This document shows, one piece after another, positions 1-5,690 of a stretch of 10,215 bases of DNA. Below the pieces are notes generated by a model, which did not search any database, was not told the DNA's origin, and was given only the letters and a program-made list of their open reading frames with translations. The translations under genes and the position numbers were made by a program. Origin of the DNA: an uncultured Lachnospiraceae bacterium (GTDB lineage Bacteria; Bacillota; Clostridia; Lachnospirales; Lachnospiraceae); NCBI GenBank assembly GCA_905236585.1, contig CAJOQZ010000335.1, forward strand, positions 1 to 10,215, written 5' to 3'. The number at the start of each line of letters is the position of its first letter. Positions within the stretch are counted from its first letter, which is position 1.

Positions 1-539
1 AAAAGGGCGTTGGACATTATCATCTGCCGAAGTCCGGCAAGGACTTCACATCTGATGAGCTGATCGAGCATTGGAAGCAGCTGGTTGACAAGTATCCGAT
101 CATCTCCATCGAAGACGGTCTGGATGAAGAGGACTGGGACGGCTGGAAGAAGATGACGGAAGTCCTTGGCGATAAGATTCAGTTGGTAGGTGATGACTTA
201 TTCGTAACGAACGTTAAGCGTCTGCAAAAGGGTATCGACCTTGGCTGCGCTAACTCCATTCTCATCAAGGTTAACCAGATCGGTTCCTTAACCGAGACGA
301 TCGAAGCGATCAAACTGGCGAACAAGAACGGATATACGGCAGTTACGTCCCACCGTTCCGGCGAGACGGAAGACACGACGATTGCTGACCTTGCGGTTGC
401 TCTTAACACAGGTCAGATCAAGACCGGCGCTCCGAGCCGTTCCGAGCGTGTAGCGAAGTACAACCAGCTCTTACGCATCGAGGAAGAACTTGGCACGGGT
501 GCGGATTATCCGGGCATGAGTGCATTCAATGTAAAGTAA
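1..539 (+). CDS. eno: Enolase, C-terminal part (5' end outside window)
   Basis: Phosphopyruvate hydratase, which converts 2-phosphoglycerate to phosphoenolpyruvate in glycolysis; cytoplasmic. The gene runs in from the left edge and the first complete codon begins at base 3, so 178 residues of a usual ~430 are present. The C-terminal TIM-barrel is complete and holds the family signatures in order: SIEDGLDEEDWDGW (magnesium-binding acid), LVGDDLFVTN (second metal-binding Asp), ILIKVNQIGSLTET (catalytic Lys), SHRSGETEDTTIADLAVA (substrate-binding His-Arg-Ser) and GQIKTGAPSRSERVAKYNQLLRIEEELG (active-site Lys and C-terminal helix). No key residue seen is altered. The reading frame ends in TAA and is followed 38 bases later by an intrinsic terminator, so enolase is the last gene of its transcript. 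The identification is essentially certain; only the upstream part and start are unknown. Confidence 0.98.
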   Translation, partial: KGVGHYHLPKSGKDFTSDELIEHWKQLVDKYPIISIEDGLDEEDWDGWKKMTEVLGDKIQLVGDDLFVTNVKRLQKGIDLGCANSILIKVNQIGSLTETIEAIKLANKNGYTAVTSHRSGETEDTTIADLAVALNTGQIKTGAPSRSERVAKYNQLLRIEEELGTGADYPGMSAFNVK

Positions 540-577
540 GGCAGTCACGTAGGGATTGAGAAATGATTTAGATTATG

Positions 578-617
578 AAAGAGGGATTCTTCTTCGAGGA
601 GGATTCCTCTTTTTCTT
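578..617 (+). terminator. Rho-independent terminator after enolase
   Basis: A 15-pair stem is formed by 578-592 and 598-612, including three G-U pairs, around a 5-base loop at 593-597. It is followed by a T-rich tail (TTTTCTT from 611). The outer seven pairs (AAAGAGG with CCTCTTT) are perfect. Position and orientation fit termination of the enolase transcript. Confidence 0.88.
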
Positions 618-623
618 AAAAAT

Positions 624-878
624 GTGCTAAAAGGTGCAAAAAGTCAATGTAACGAACACATCAGGTGCAAATATATTTTTGTTTGTGTTCGCCAAAACAT
701 GATCATTCATTCTGCTATACCAAATGATTACCAGTTTAATGCTGTGGTAGAGTCAAACGCTCACGCCAGGCATTTATACGAGCGGCTTGGTTTTATACAA
801 CTGGGTACTATCCCTGGAGGATTCAGAATGAAGGATGGACATTACGAGAATATTTGTCCGTATTATCACACGTTATAG
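624..878 (+). pseudogene. GNAT acetyltransferase C-terminal remnant
   Basis: The open frame codes for 84 residues, but only the part from base 729 on looks like a protein family. It gives QFNAVVESNAHARHLYERLGF followed by a GTIPGGFRMKDGHYENICPYYH-type ending, which is the last third of a GCN5-related N-acetyltransferase (the acetyl-CoA-binding end and final strands). The first ~35 residues do not resemble a GNAT fold, and the domain normally needs about 150 residues, so motif A with its acetyl-CoA pyrophosphate loop is missing. No Shine-Dalgarno sequence sits before the ATG at 624. The surrounding DNA is more AT-rich than its neighbours and contains small repeats: AGGTGCAAA at 632-640 and 663-671, and CGAACACA/TGTGTTCG inverted at 653-660 and 684-691. 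This fits the relic of a transferred or decayed gene. A shortened functional protein is unlikely. Confidence 0.7.
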
Positions 879-1031
879 TGCCTAAGAATTGAAAACTTGT
901 AGGGGTGCTTGAACCATCAAAACTGGGGCGCATACTGACCGATACACTGGAATTAAAAGAATATACTGCGGAGCAAGGTGCTTTTATCAAATCATGGCTA
1001 AAATAGCAGGTGAATTGAGTTTCATCAGTAC
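879..1031 (+). other. AT-rich stretch with apparent decayed coding sequence
   Basis: No intact gene is visible. On the + strand a short open stretch at 905-1006 (GTG to TAG) would read VLEPSKLGRILTDTLELKEY and then TAEQGAFIKSWLK. It has protein-like composition but no recognisable family and no ribosome binding site, so it may be the tail of another decayed gene next to the GNAT remnant. The long minus-strand frame across 823-1158 has biased, low-information content and no family signature, so it is not called. The stretch ends at the promoter of the VTC gene. Confidence 0.4.
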
Positions 1032-1061
1032 TTGCATTTTGTATATTTTTTTTTATATAAT
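1032..1061 (+). promoter_or_regulatory. Likely sigma-A promoter of the VTC-DUF4956 genes
   Basis: A perfect -10 box TATAAT lies at 1056-1061. A weak -35 box TTGCAT (TTG conserved) lies at 1032-1037, giving an 18-base spacer made almost entirely of A and T. Transcription would begin near 1068 and leave a leader of about 83 bases before the ATG at 1151. The leader carries a good Shine-Dalgarno sequence (AGGAG, 1140-1144). No other promoter candidate of this quality was seen between the enolase terminator and 1151. Confidence 0.6.
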
Positions 1062-1150
1062 AAAAATGAGTTTTAAGGTTCATTTTAGTATTGGGATATA
1101 TAGTAGCGTTTGCATAGAAAAGACGGAATATTTTTACACAGGAGAGCAGC

Positions 1151-1828
1151 ATGGACAAACATTACCGCCATGAATGGAAGCACAAGATTACTTACGCGGA
1201 TCTTTTGACGATCCGGGCGCGGATGAGCGTCATCGCGACGCCGGACCCGCATACGGTTGACGGGAAATATTTAATCCGCAGCCTGTATTTTGACAATTTG
1301 AACGATAAGGCGCTTCGGGAAAAAGTAGACGGCGTGAATGCGCGGGAAAAGTTCCGCATCCGCTATTACAATCTTGATCCGTCGATCATCCATTTGGAAA
1401 AAAAGAGCAAATTAAACGGTCTCGGCACGAAGTATTCCGCGAATCTGACGGCGGAGGAGGCACAGAAAATCGTTGACGGCGACATTGACTGGATGATGGA
1501 TTCAAAACGACCGCTGATTGAGGAACTGTACTGCAAGATGATTTATCAGCAGATGCGTCCGAAAACGATCGTGGATTACACCAGAGAACCTTTCATTTTC
1601 AGACCGGGGAATGTCCGGGTAACGCTTGATTATGACATCCGTACCGGTTTGGATAAAACGGATTTCTTAAATCCGAAGTGCATCACGGTTCCGGCAGGAG
1701 ACGCACCGATTATCTTAGAGGTCAAATGGGACGCGTATCTGCCGAGCATCATCCGGGACGCGGTACAGATCCCGGGAACGCGGGTCGGCGCTTTTTCCAA
1801 ATACGCCCAGTGCCGGGTATACGGGTAA
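1151..1828 (+). CDS. VTC-domain (polyphosphate polymerase-type) protein
   Basis: A cytoplasmic protein of 225 residues made of one VTC domain, the triphosphate-tunnel fold also used by the yeast vacuolar polyphosphate polymerase Vtc4. Family members make polyphosphate from nucleotide triphosphate; the bacterial reaction is inferred here. The charged tunnel residues are in place: E8 and K10 in RHEWKHKI, R43 in YLIRSLYFDN, R69 and R71 in KFRIRYY, E83, K85 and K87 in HLEKKSK, R145 in DYTREPF, the basic-acidic strand RVTLDYDIR, and E190/K192 in ILEVKWD. No signal peptide or membrane segment is visible. The start is fixed by AGGAG at 1140-1144, six bases ahead. The gene is followed after 89 bases by the DUF4956 membrane protein, a pairing I know from other Clostridia, often with CotH kinases. 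Confidence in the family is high and in the exact product moderate. Confidence 0.92.
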   Translation: MDKHYRHEWKHKITYADLLTIRARMSVIATPDPHTVDGKYLIRSLYFDNLNDKALREKVDGVNAREKFRIRYYNLDPSIIHLEKKSKLNGLGTKYSANLTAEEAQKIVDGDIDWMMDSKRPLIEELYCKMIYQQMRPKTIVDYTREPFIFRPGNVRVTLDYDIRTGLDKTDFLNPKCITVPAGDAPIILEVKWDAYLPSIIRDAVQIPGTRVGAFSKYAQCRVYG

Positions 1829-1917
1829 GGGTTTTGGGATCTGAACAGTTGTAAGGTTTTTACGACGGAACGGTCGTGGAAATAGATATATTATTATACT
1901 AAAGGAGACGTACAGTT

Positions 1918-2589
1918 ATGACATTCAATGACATTTTCAAATCAAGTTTCTTGGAAAACGTTACGAGCATCAGCATTTTTGACATGGTGCTGGCAATGGT
2001 ATTATCATTCGCGCTGGGGCTTTTTATCTTTTATATCTATAAAAAGACCTATGCCGGGGTCATGTATTCGGCGAATTTCGGCGTAACTCTGGTAGCACTT
2101 TGCATGATCACGACATTCGTAATCTTGGCGGTAACCAGTAACGTTGTATTGTCCTTAGGTATGGTCGGTGCGTTGTCGATCGTCCGTTTCCGTGCCGCGA
2201 TCAAGGAGCCGCTGGATATTGCGTTCTTATTTTGGTCGTTGGCGGTAGGAATCGTTCTGGCGGCGGGCATGATTCCGCTGGCGGTTTTCGGCAGTGTCAT
2301 CATCGGAGTGATTATCGCGTTTTTTGCGAATCAGAGAGAAACCGCGAATCCGTACATCGTTGTGCTGCATTGCACGGATAGCGAAAGCGAGAAGAAGGCG
2401 ACGGCATTCTTGGCGGGGAAGACCAAGAAATGCGTAACGAAGAGCAAGACGGTCCGCAAGGGCGAGATCGAACTGAATTTAGAGATCCGCTTAAAAGAGG
2501 ACAATACGGATTTCATTAACGAACTGGCAGATATCGCGGGAGTAGAGAGTGCGGTATTGGTTAGTTATAATGGAGATTATATGGGATAA
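1918..2589 (+). CDS. DUF4956 membrane protein
   Basis: A 223-residue protein of the DUF4956 family, function unknown. Four hydrophobic segments are visible at about residues 20-41, 54-73, 101-117 and 120-136. Between the second and third lies the most conserved stretch, SLGMVGALSIVRFRAAIKEP (79-98), with an Arg-Phe-Arg turn that probably sits at the membrane face. Residues ~139-223 form a soluble tail (starting YIVVLHCTDSESEKKA) whose alternating strand-helix pattern suggests a small ferredoxin- or ACT-like fold; this is inference. The start has AAAGGAG at 1901-1907, ten bases ahead. The gene follows the VTC gene without an obvious terminator or separate promoter, so co-transcription is likely. 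Family context suggests it partners the VTC protein, possibly in polymer export or anchoring, but no activity can be read from the sequence. Confidence 0.9.
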   Translation: MTFNDIFKSSFLENVTSISIFDMVLAMVLSFALGLFIFYIYKKTYAGVMYSANFGVTLVALCMITTFVILAVTSNVVLSLGMVGALSIVRFRAAIKEPLDIAFLFWSLAVGIVLAAGMIPLAVFGSVIIGVIIAFFANQRETANPYIVVLHCTDSESEKKATAFLAGKTKKCVTKSKTVRKGEIELNLEIRLKEDNTDFINELADIAGVESAVLVSYNGDYMG

Positions 2590-2605
2590 ATAGTAACTAT
2601 TCAGG

Positions 2606-2666
2606 CATAAATTATATTGTCGATTTCGGACTGCTTGCAGGGTGAAATCCGACAATATGATTTATG
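2606..2666. repeat. Long imperfect hairpin (22 pairs)
   Basis: Bases 2606-2627 pair with 2644-2666, giving 22 pairs with one G-U pair (2613/2659) and one bulged C near 2649-2650. The 16-base loop contains a further small dyad, CTGC at 2631-2634 with GCAG at 2637-2640. No T-tract follows on either strand, so it is not a standard terminator even though it starts 17 bases after the DUF4956 stop codon. Confidence 0.85.
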
Positions 2667-2675
2667 TCGCATAGG

Positions 2676-2762
2676 CTGTTCAAAAAGTGCAGCCGCAGAC
2701 AATAGTCTTGCAAAGACGGCATTTGCGAAGCAAATGGTCTGCGGATTGGGGTTTTTGAACAG
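2676..2762. repeat. Branched element of four nested stems
   Basis: An outer stem of 11 perfect pairs (CTGTTCAAAAA, 2676-2686, with 2752-2762) encloses a second perfect stem (CCGCAGAC, 2693-2700, with GTCTGCGG, 2737-2744). Inside that lie two hairpins: GTCTT-GCA-AAGAC at 2705-2717 and CATTTGC-GAA-GCAAATG at 2720-2736. The whole is a compact three-way junction, possible as folded RNA or as extruded DNA. It has no resemblance I recognise to a named riboswitch or tRNA. Confidence 0.85.
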
Positions 2763-2764
2763 GC

Positions 2765-2904
2765 GGAATAGTTACGTTCATGGGAATTGCGAAGCAATGT
2801 AGCAGTCATGGTTATTCCATAGAAAAAACTATTCGTGAGGAATAGTTACGTTCATGGGAATTGCGAAGCAATCATGGTTATTCCATAGAAAAAACTATTC
2901 GTGC
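2765..2904. repeat. Two tandem copies of a ~66-base unit
   Basis: Copy one (2765-2838) and copy two (2839-2904) are near identical. They begin GGAATAGTTACGTTCATG and end with a run of six A followed by CTATTCGTG. Copy one has eight extra bases at 2799-2806 next to the central hairpin. The start of a third copy (2905-2916) runs directly into the ribosome binding site of the following gene (AGGAG, 2920-2924). Each full unit carries the central hairpin ATTGC-GAA-GCAAT. Confidence 0.9.
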
Positions 2905-2933
2905 GGAATAGTTACGCTCAGGAGAAATAAATA

Positions 2934-5486
2934 ATGTCTACACACAAACACATAGATAAAATCTGCATAGCGGTTCTGATCTTTGCGTTGATCGTGACGG
3001 TCGTTTTTATGAACGGAAAATCCATCGGCATTCAGTCGGTCGTTGATGAGGACGCAGAAATGACAGAAGGCACGGCGTATTTTACCGCGAATGATCTAAA
3101 CGGCGCGTGGGATGATTCTTCGGCGACGATCATTACGTTAAACGGCGACGACGCAGCAGTAAACGGCGGCGGAGCGTATGCCTACGACGGGAGCGTGTAT
3201 ATCGAAAACGCCGGATATTACGTACTTTCCGGCGAACTCAATAACGGCAGCATCATAGTGGAGGCGTACAGTTCGTCAAAAGTATGGCTGAAGTTTGACA
3301 ATGTGACGATCAACTGCGCGGATGACGCGGGGCTGATTGTCGACCAGGCGGATAAAGTCTTTTTGACATTGGCGGACGGCAGTACAAATGCGATTGTCTG
3401 TGGGGCGGATTACGGCGAAGATGCGCTTTCCGACAATACGAACGGCGCGATTTTTGCTCATGATGATCTGACGATCAACGGAGGCGGTACGCTTTCAGTA
3501 ACTGCGGATTACAAGCACGGCATTGTGGCAAAAGACGACCTTGTTATCGCGGGGGACGGTGCGATTACAATAACGGCTGCCGCGGACGGCATTCATGCGA
3601 ACGACAGTTTTCGGATGTGTAACGCGGATGTGACGATAGACGCGGGCGACGACGGCGTCGTTGTGGAAAAAGAAGAAAGTTACTTCTATATCGCGTCCGG
3701 CAGCCTTACGATTGAAAGCGAAGACGACGCCTTGCATACGGCGGGCGATGTGACGATTGCCGGGGGTGAGATTACGATTGCCGCAGGCGACGACGGAATC
3801 CACTCCGATACGGCGATTTATATATCCGGTGGAACGGTTCTGATTAACGAATGTTATGAGGGATTGGAAGCCGTCGTGATTGAGCAGTCGGGCGGGGATG
3901 TGACGATTTACCCGGAAGACGACGGCTTGAACGCCAACGGCGGGAGCGGCGATATGTTCGGCGGCGGAGGCGGACCCGGCGGCGGAGGCGGCGGCATGGG
4001 CGGTCATCGGGAGATGACGTTCGACAGCGAGTCGCTTGAAGAGATGTTTTCTAAAATGTTCGACGGGGATGTTCCCGAAGAACTGACGGAACACATGGAT
4101 GAGATTACGGCGCTGTTTGCAGACGGGATGCCGGACTCCGAGACATTGGAATCGAAGTTGAGTGAGATTTTTGACGGAGATATACCGGAACAGATGCAGT
4201 TTTTGTATCAGCACGGCGGTCGTAGCATGGATGCGCAAAGTGATATGCAGGCGGATTCTTCGCAGGAGCAGGGAAATACGTCTTCGGAGGGTGCTTCAAA
4301 TGAAAGCGGAGATACCGACGGACGGATGGAGGCGTCACATCCGGATGATGCGGCGGAAAATGCCGAGCAGCCGGAAAATGAAACTGCATCTGCACAGGAT
4401 GCGTTAAAATCGGATTCCGAGGCGGCAGAAAAAACGGATGCAGCCGATGCGGACGCTGCGGATACGGAAGGGGATGCCGCTTCCGAAGAAGAGGAAGAGA
4501 CTTATATTGCCATCAGCGGCGGAACCCTTACCGTGATCAATGAGTCGGCGCAGGATGCAGACGGACTCGATTCTAACGGCGATATCTATATATCCGGCGG
4601 AACGATTCGTGTAAGCCTTGTAAATTCCGGCACGAACAGCGCGATTGACTACGCGAGCGAAAATAACGGCGTGTGCGAGATCACGGGAGGAACGGTGATC
4701 GCGGCGGGCAGTTATTCCATGGCGGAACAGTTTGACGATACCTCGCAACAATGTTCGATCCTGTATACCTACTCAAGCGGAGCGGAAGCGGGAACGACAG
4801 TGGCGATAGAGGATACGGACGGCAACGTGCTTTTGACTTGGGATGTGCCTTGTTCGTTCTCCTCAGTCAATATCAGCTGTCCAGAAATGCAGGTTGGCGA
4901 AACGTATCTTATGGTGATCGGCGATAATGTGGAAGAGATCACGCTTGAAGAAGTTTCGGCGTCCTATGGAGATGCACAAAGCGGCGGCTTCGGCGGGACG
5001 ATGAACTTCGGCGGCATGCAGCCGAGAGGCAATTTCGACGGCTTCGGCAGCATGGGAGGCGAGATGCCGAACTTCCCGGGCGGGGACGGCGAGATGCCGG
5101 ACTTCCCGGGTGAGGGTGGCGAGATGCCGCAGCCGCCGGATGGGGAAATGTCGAGCGACGGAACAACGGACAGCGACGGAACAACGGACAGCGACGGCGG
5201 CGAGACGAACCGCCCGGAGAGCGCAAGCGGTGAGGAAAACCGGTCGGAAGGCGGCTTCGGCGGCGATATGACAGGTGGCGGACCGGGACAGATGAACAAC
5301 CCGGATGACGCACAGGATGCGGCGGAAGCGGAAGAAGACGCAGCGGATGAGGCAACTGCCGCGGAAGAAGCGCAAACGGGCATTTATCTATCCGAAGTCG
5401 ATGCCGAAACGTGGCGGCTGCTTGCGGCAACGGCGATTGTCCTGATCGGCGGATTAGGATTCGCGGTACTGTATCGGAAAAGATAG
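2934..5486 (+). CDS. Surface protein with Cthe_2159-like beta-helix domains
   Basis: An 850-residue protein, membrane-tethered and mostly extracellular by prediction. An N-terminal hydrophobic segment (residues ~9-27, after a basic HKHIDK stretch) is a signal anchor, and a C-terminal segment (~828-846) with the tail YRKR is a second anchor; no LPXTG motif is present. Residues ~41-340 form a repeat-rich beta domain like the carbohydrate-binding Cthe_2159 family (DUF4353), with recurring turns such as AADGIHANDS, GDDGIHSDT and EDDGLNANGG. Acidic turns of this type could bind calcium (inference). Then come a Gly-rich linker (~339-360), a helical insert with MFDGDVPEEL repeated as IFDGDIPEQM (~374 and ~412), a low-complexity acidic stretch (~430-520), a second beta domain with ADGLDSNGD (~522-680), and Gly/Pro repeats including GEMPNFPGGD (30-base period from 5058). 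AGGAG at 2920-2924 sets the start. It probably acts with the upstream VTC and DUF4956 genes. Confidence 0.85.
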   Translation: MSTHKHIDKICIAVLIFALIVTVVFMNGKSIGIQSVVDEDAEMTEGTAYFTANDLNGAWDDSSATIITLNGDDAAVNGGGAYAYDGSVYIENAGYYVLSGELNNGSIIVEAYSSSKVWLKFDNVTINCADDAGLIVDQADKVFLTLADGSTNAIVCGADYGEDALSDNTNGAIFAHDDLTINGGGTLSVTADYKHGIVAKDDLVIAGDGAITITAAADGIHANDSFRMCNADVTIDAGDDGVVVEKEESYFYIASGSLTIESEDDALHTAGDVTIAGGEITIAAGDDGIHSDTAIYISGGTVLINECYEGLEAVVIEQSGGDVTIYPEDDGLNANGGSGDMFGGGGGPGGGGGGMGGHREMTFDSESLEEMFSKMFDGDVPEELTEHMDEITALFADGMPDSETLESKLSEIFDGDIPEQMQFLYQHGGRSMDAQSDMQADSSQEQGNTSSEGASNESGDTDGRMEASHPDDAAENAEQPENETASAQDALKSDSEAAEKTDAADADAADTEGDAASEEEEETYIAISGGTLTVINESAQDADGLDSNGDIYISGGTIRVSLVNSGTNSAIDYASENNGVCEITGGTVIAAGSYSMAEQFDDTSQQCSILYTYSSGAEAGTTVAIEDTDGNVLLTWDVPCSFSSVNISCPEMQVGETYLMVIGDNVEEITLEEVSASYGDAQSGGFGGTMNFGGMQPRGNFDGFGSMGGEMPNFPGGDGEMPDFPGEGGEMPQPPDGEMSSDGTTDSDGTTDSDGGETNRPESASGEENRSEGGFGGDMTGGGPGQMNNPDDAQDAAEAEEDAADEATAAEEAQTGIYLSEVDAETWRLLAATAIVLIGGLGFAVLYRKR

Positions 5487-5515
5487 TTTACTTTTTTCTA
5501 AAAAAACGGTATACT
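5487..5515 (+). promoter_or_regulatory. Promoter of the tRNA gene
   Basis: TTTACT at 5487-5492 and TATACT at 5510-5515 are separated by 17 bases. Transcription would start near 5522, about 12 bases before the mature tRNA end. It begins immediately after the stop codon of the surface-protein gene. No convincing terminator lies between; the TTTTTT/AAAAAA pairing around 5492-5506 is weak. Confidence 0.6.
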
Positions 5516-5533
5516 TATAACGTCATCACAAGT

Positions 5534-5606
5534 GGGAGTATAGCTCAGCTGGGAGAGCGTCCGCCTGACTAGCGGAAGGTCTTGGGTTCGAGCCCCAATA
5601 CGCCCA
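5534..5606 (+). tRNA. tRNA-Val (anticodon GAC), slightly atypical
   Basis: A 73-base cloverleaf: acceptor 5534-5540 with 5599-5605, D stem GCTC/GAGC with loop AGCTGGGA, anticodon stem TCCGC/GCGGA (5560-5564/5572-5576), variable loop AGGTC, T stem TTGGG/CCCAA with loop TTCGAGC, and discriminator A at 5606. The seven-base anticodon loop CTGACTA puts GAC at 5567-5569, reading valine codons GUC and GUU. CCA is not encoded. Two features are odd: an A-G mismatch in the acceptor stem (5537 with 5602) and T at position 37, where tRNAs nearly always have a purine. It may be functional or an early pseudogene. A T-run at 5608-5613 follows. Confidence 0.85.
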
Positions 5607-5649
5607 CTTTTTTATATATGGATATTTTTGGGGTCTAAGGGGATGTTAT

Positions 5650-5690
5650 GGAGGTCTTAGGAAATGCCCCACATACGCCCACTTTTTTAT
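5650..5690 (+). repeat. Degenerate copy of the tRNA 3' half
   Basis: This stretch repeats 5574-5614. It shares GGTCTT, a gapped and altered T arm, then GCCCCA and the exact run ATACGCCCACTTTTTTAT, 75 bases downstream of the original. It lacks the 5' half, so it cannot be a tRNA. It could be a tandem-duplication relic or an old attachment-site (att) half. No integrase is nearby. Its GGAGGT (5650-5655) and the ATG at 5664 serve as a possible start for rsuA. Confidence 0.75.

Larger units (their letters stand above)
2593..2915. repeat. Composite block of nested inverted and tandem repeats
   Basis: This fills the 344-base gap between the DUF4956 gene and the surface-protein gene. The motif GAATAGTTAC occurs on the + strand at 2766-2775, 2840-2849 and 2906-2915. 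Its reverse complement occurs in full at 2593-2602 (GTAACTATTC), and its 8-base core (AACTATTC) at 2827-2834 and 2893-2900, so orientations alternate strictly. Adjacent copies can pair with 5-base loops (2827-2834 with 2840-2847; 2893-2900 with 2906-2913). The copies at 2593 and 2766 can close a 183-base domain holding the two structures listed separately. The short plus- and minus-strand open frames here run through repeats and look spurious. The block could be a non-autonomous mobile or REP-like element, a structured leader of the next gene, or both. Confidence 0.85.

Noticed and set aside
823..1158. 111-codon minus-strand open frame
   Set aside because: No family resemblance and no ribosome binding site. 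It overlaps the GNAT remnant, the promoter and the VTC start, and fits chance opening in AT-rich DNA.
1890..1907. TATACT as a -10 box just before the DUF4956 gene
   Set aside because: A transcript starting about seven bases later would lose the AAAGGAG ribosome binding site, and no -35 box is evident.
2606..2666. Terminator of the DUF4956 transcript
   Set aside because: The stem is strong but no T-run follows on either strand.
2617..2802. 61-codon plus-strand open frame inside the repeat block
   Set aside because: It runs through the hairpin, the branched element and a tandem repeat, has no ribosome binding site, and its sequence is explained by the inverted repeats.
2593..2915. CRISPR array
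   Set aside because: Only two to three repeat copies, no uniform unique spacers between them, and the repeats are palindromic modules directly abutting.
3495..5430. Several long minus-strand open frames opposite the surface-protein gene
   Set aside because: They are rich in His/Arg/Ala/Pro as expected from the reverse reading of Asp/Glu/Gly-rich codons, and have no domains or start signals.
5534..5690. Integrated mobile element between tRNA 3' end copies
   Set aside because: The two copies are only 75 bases apart and nothing but AT-rich sequence lies between; no integrase or cargo is present. At most an attachment relic remains.
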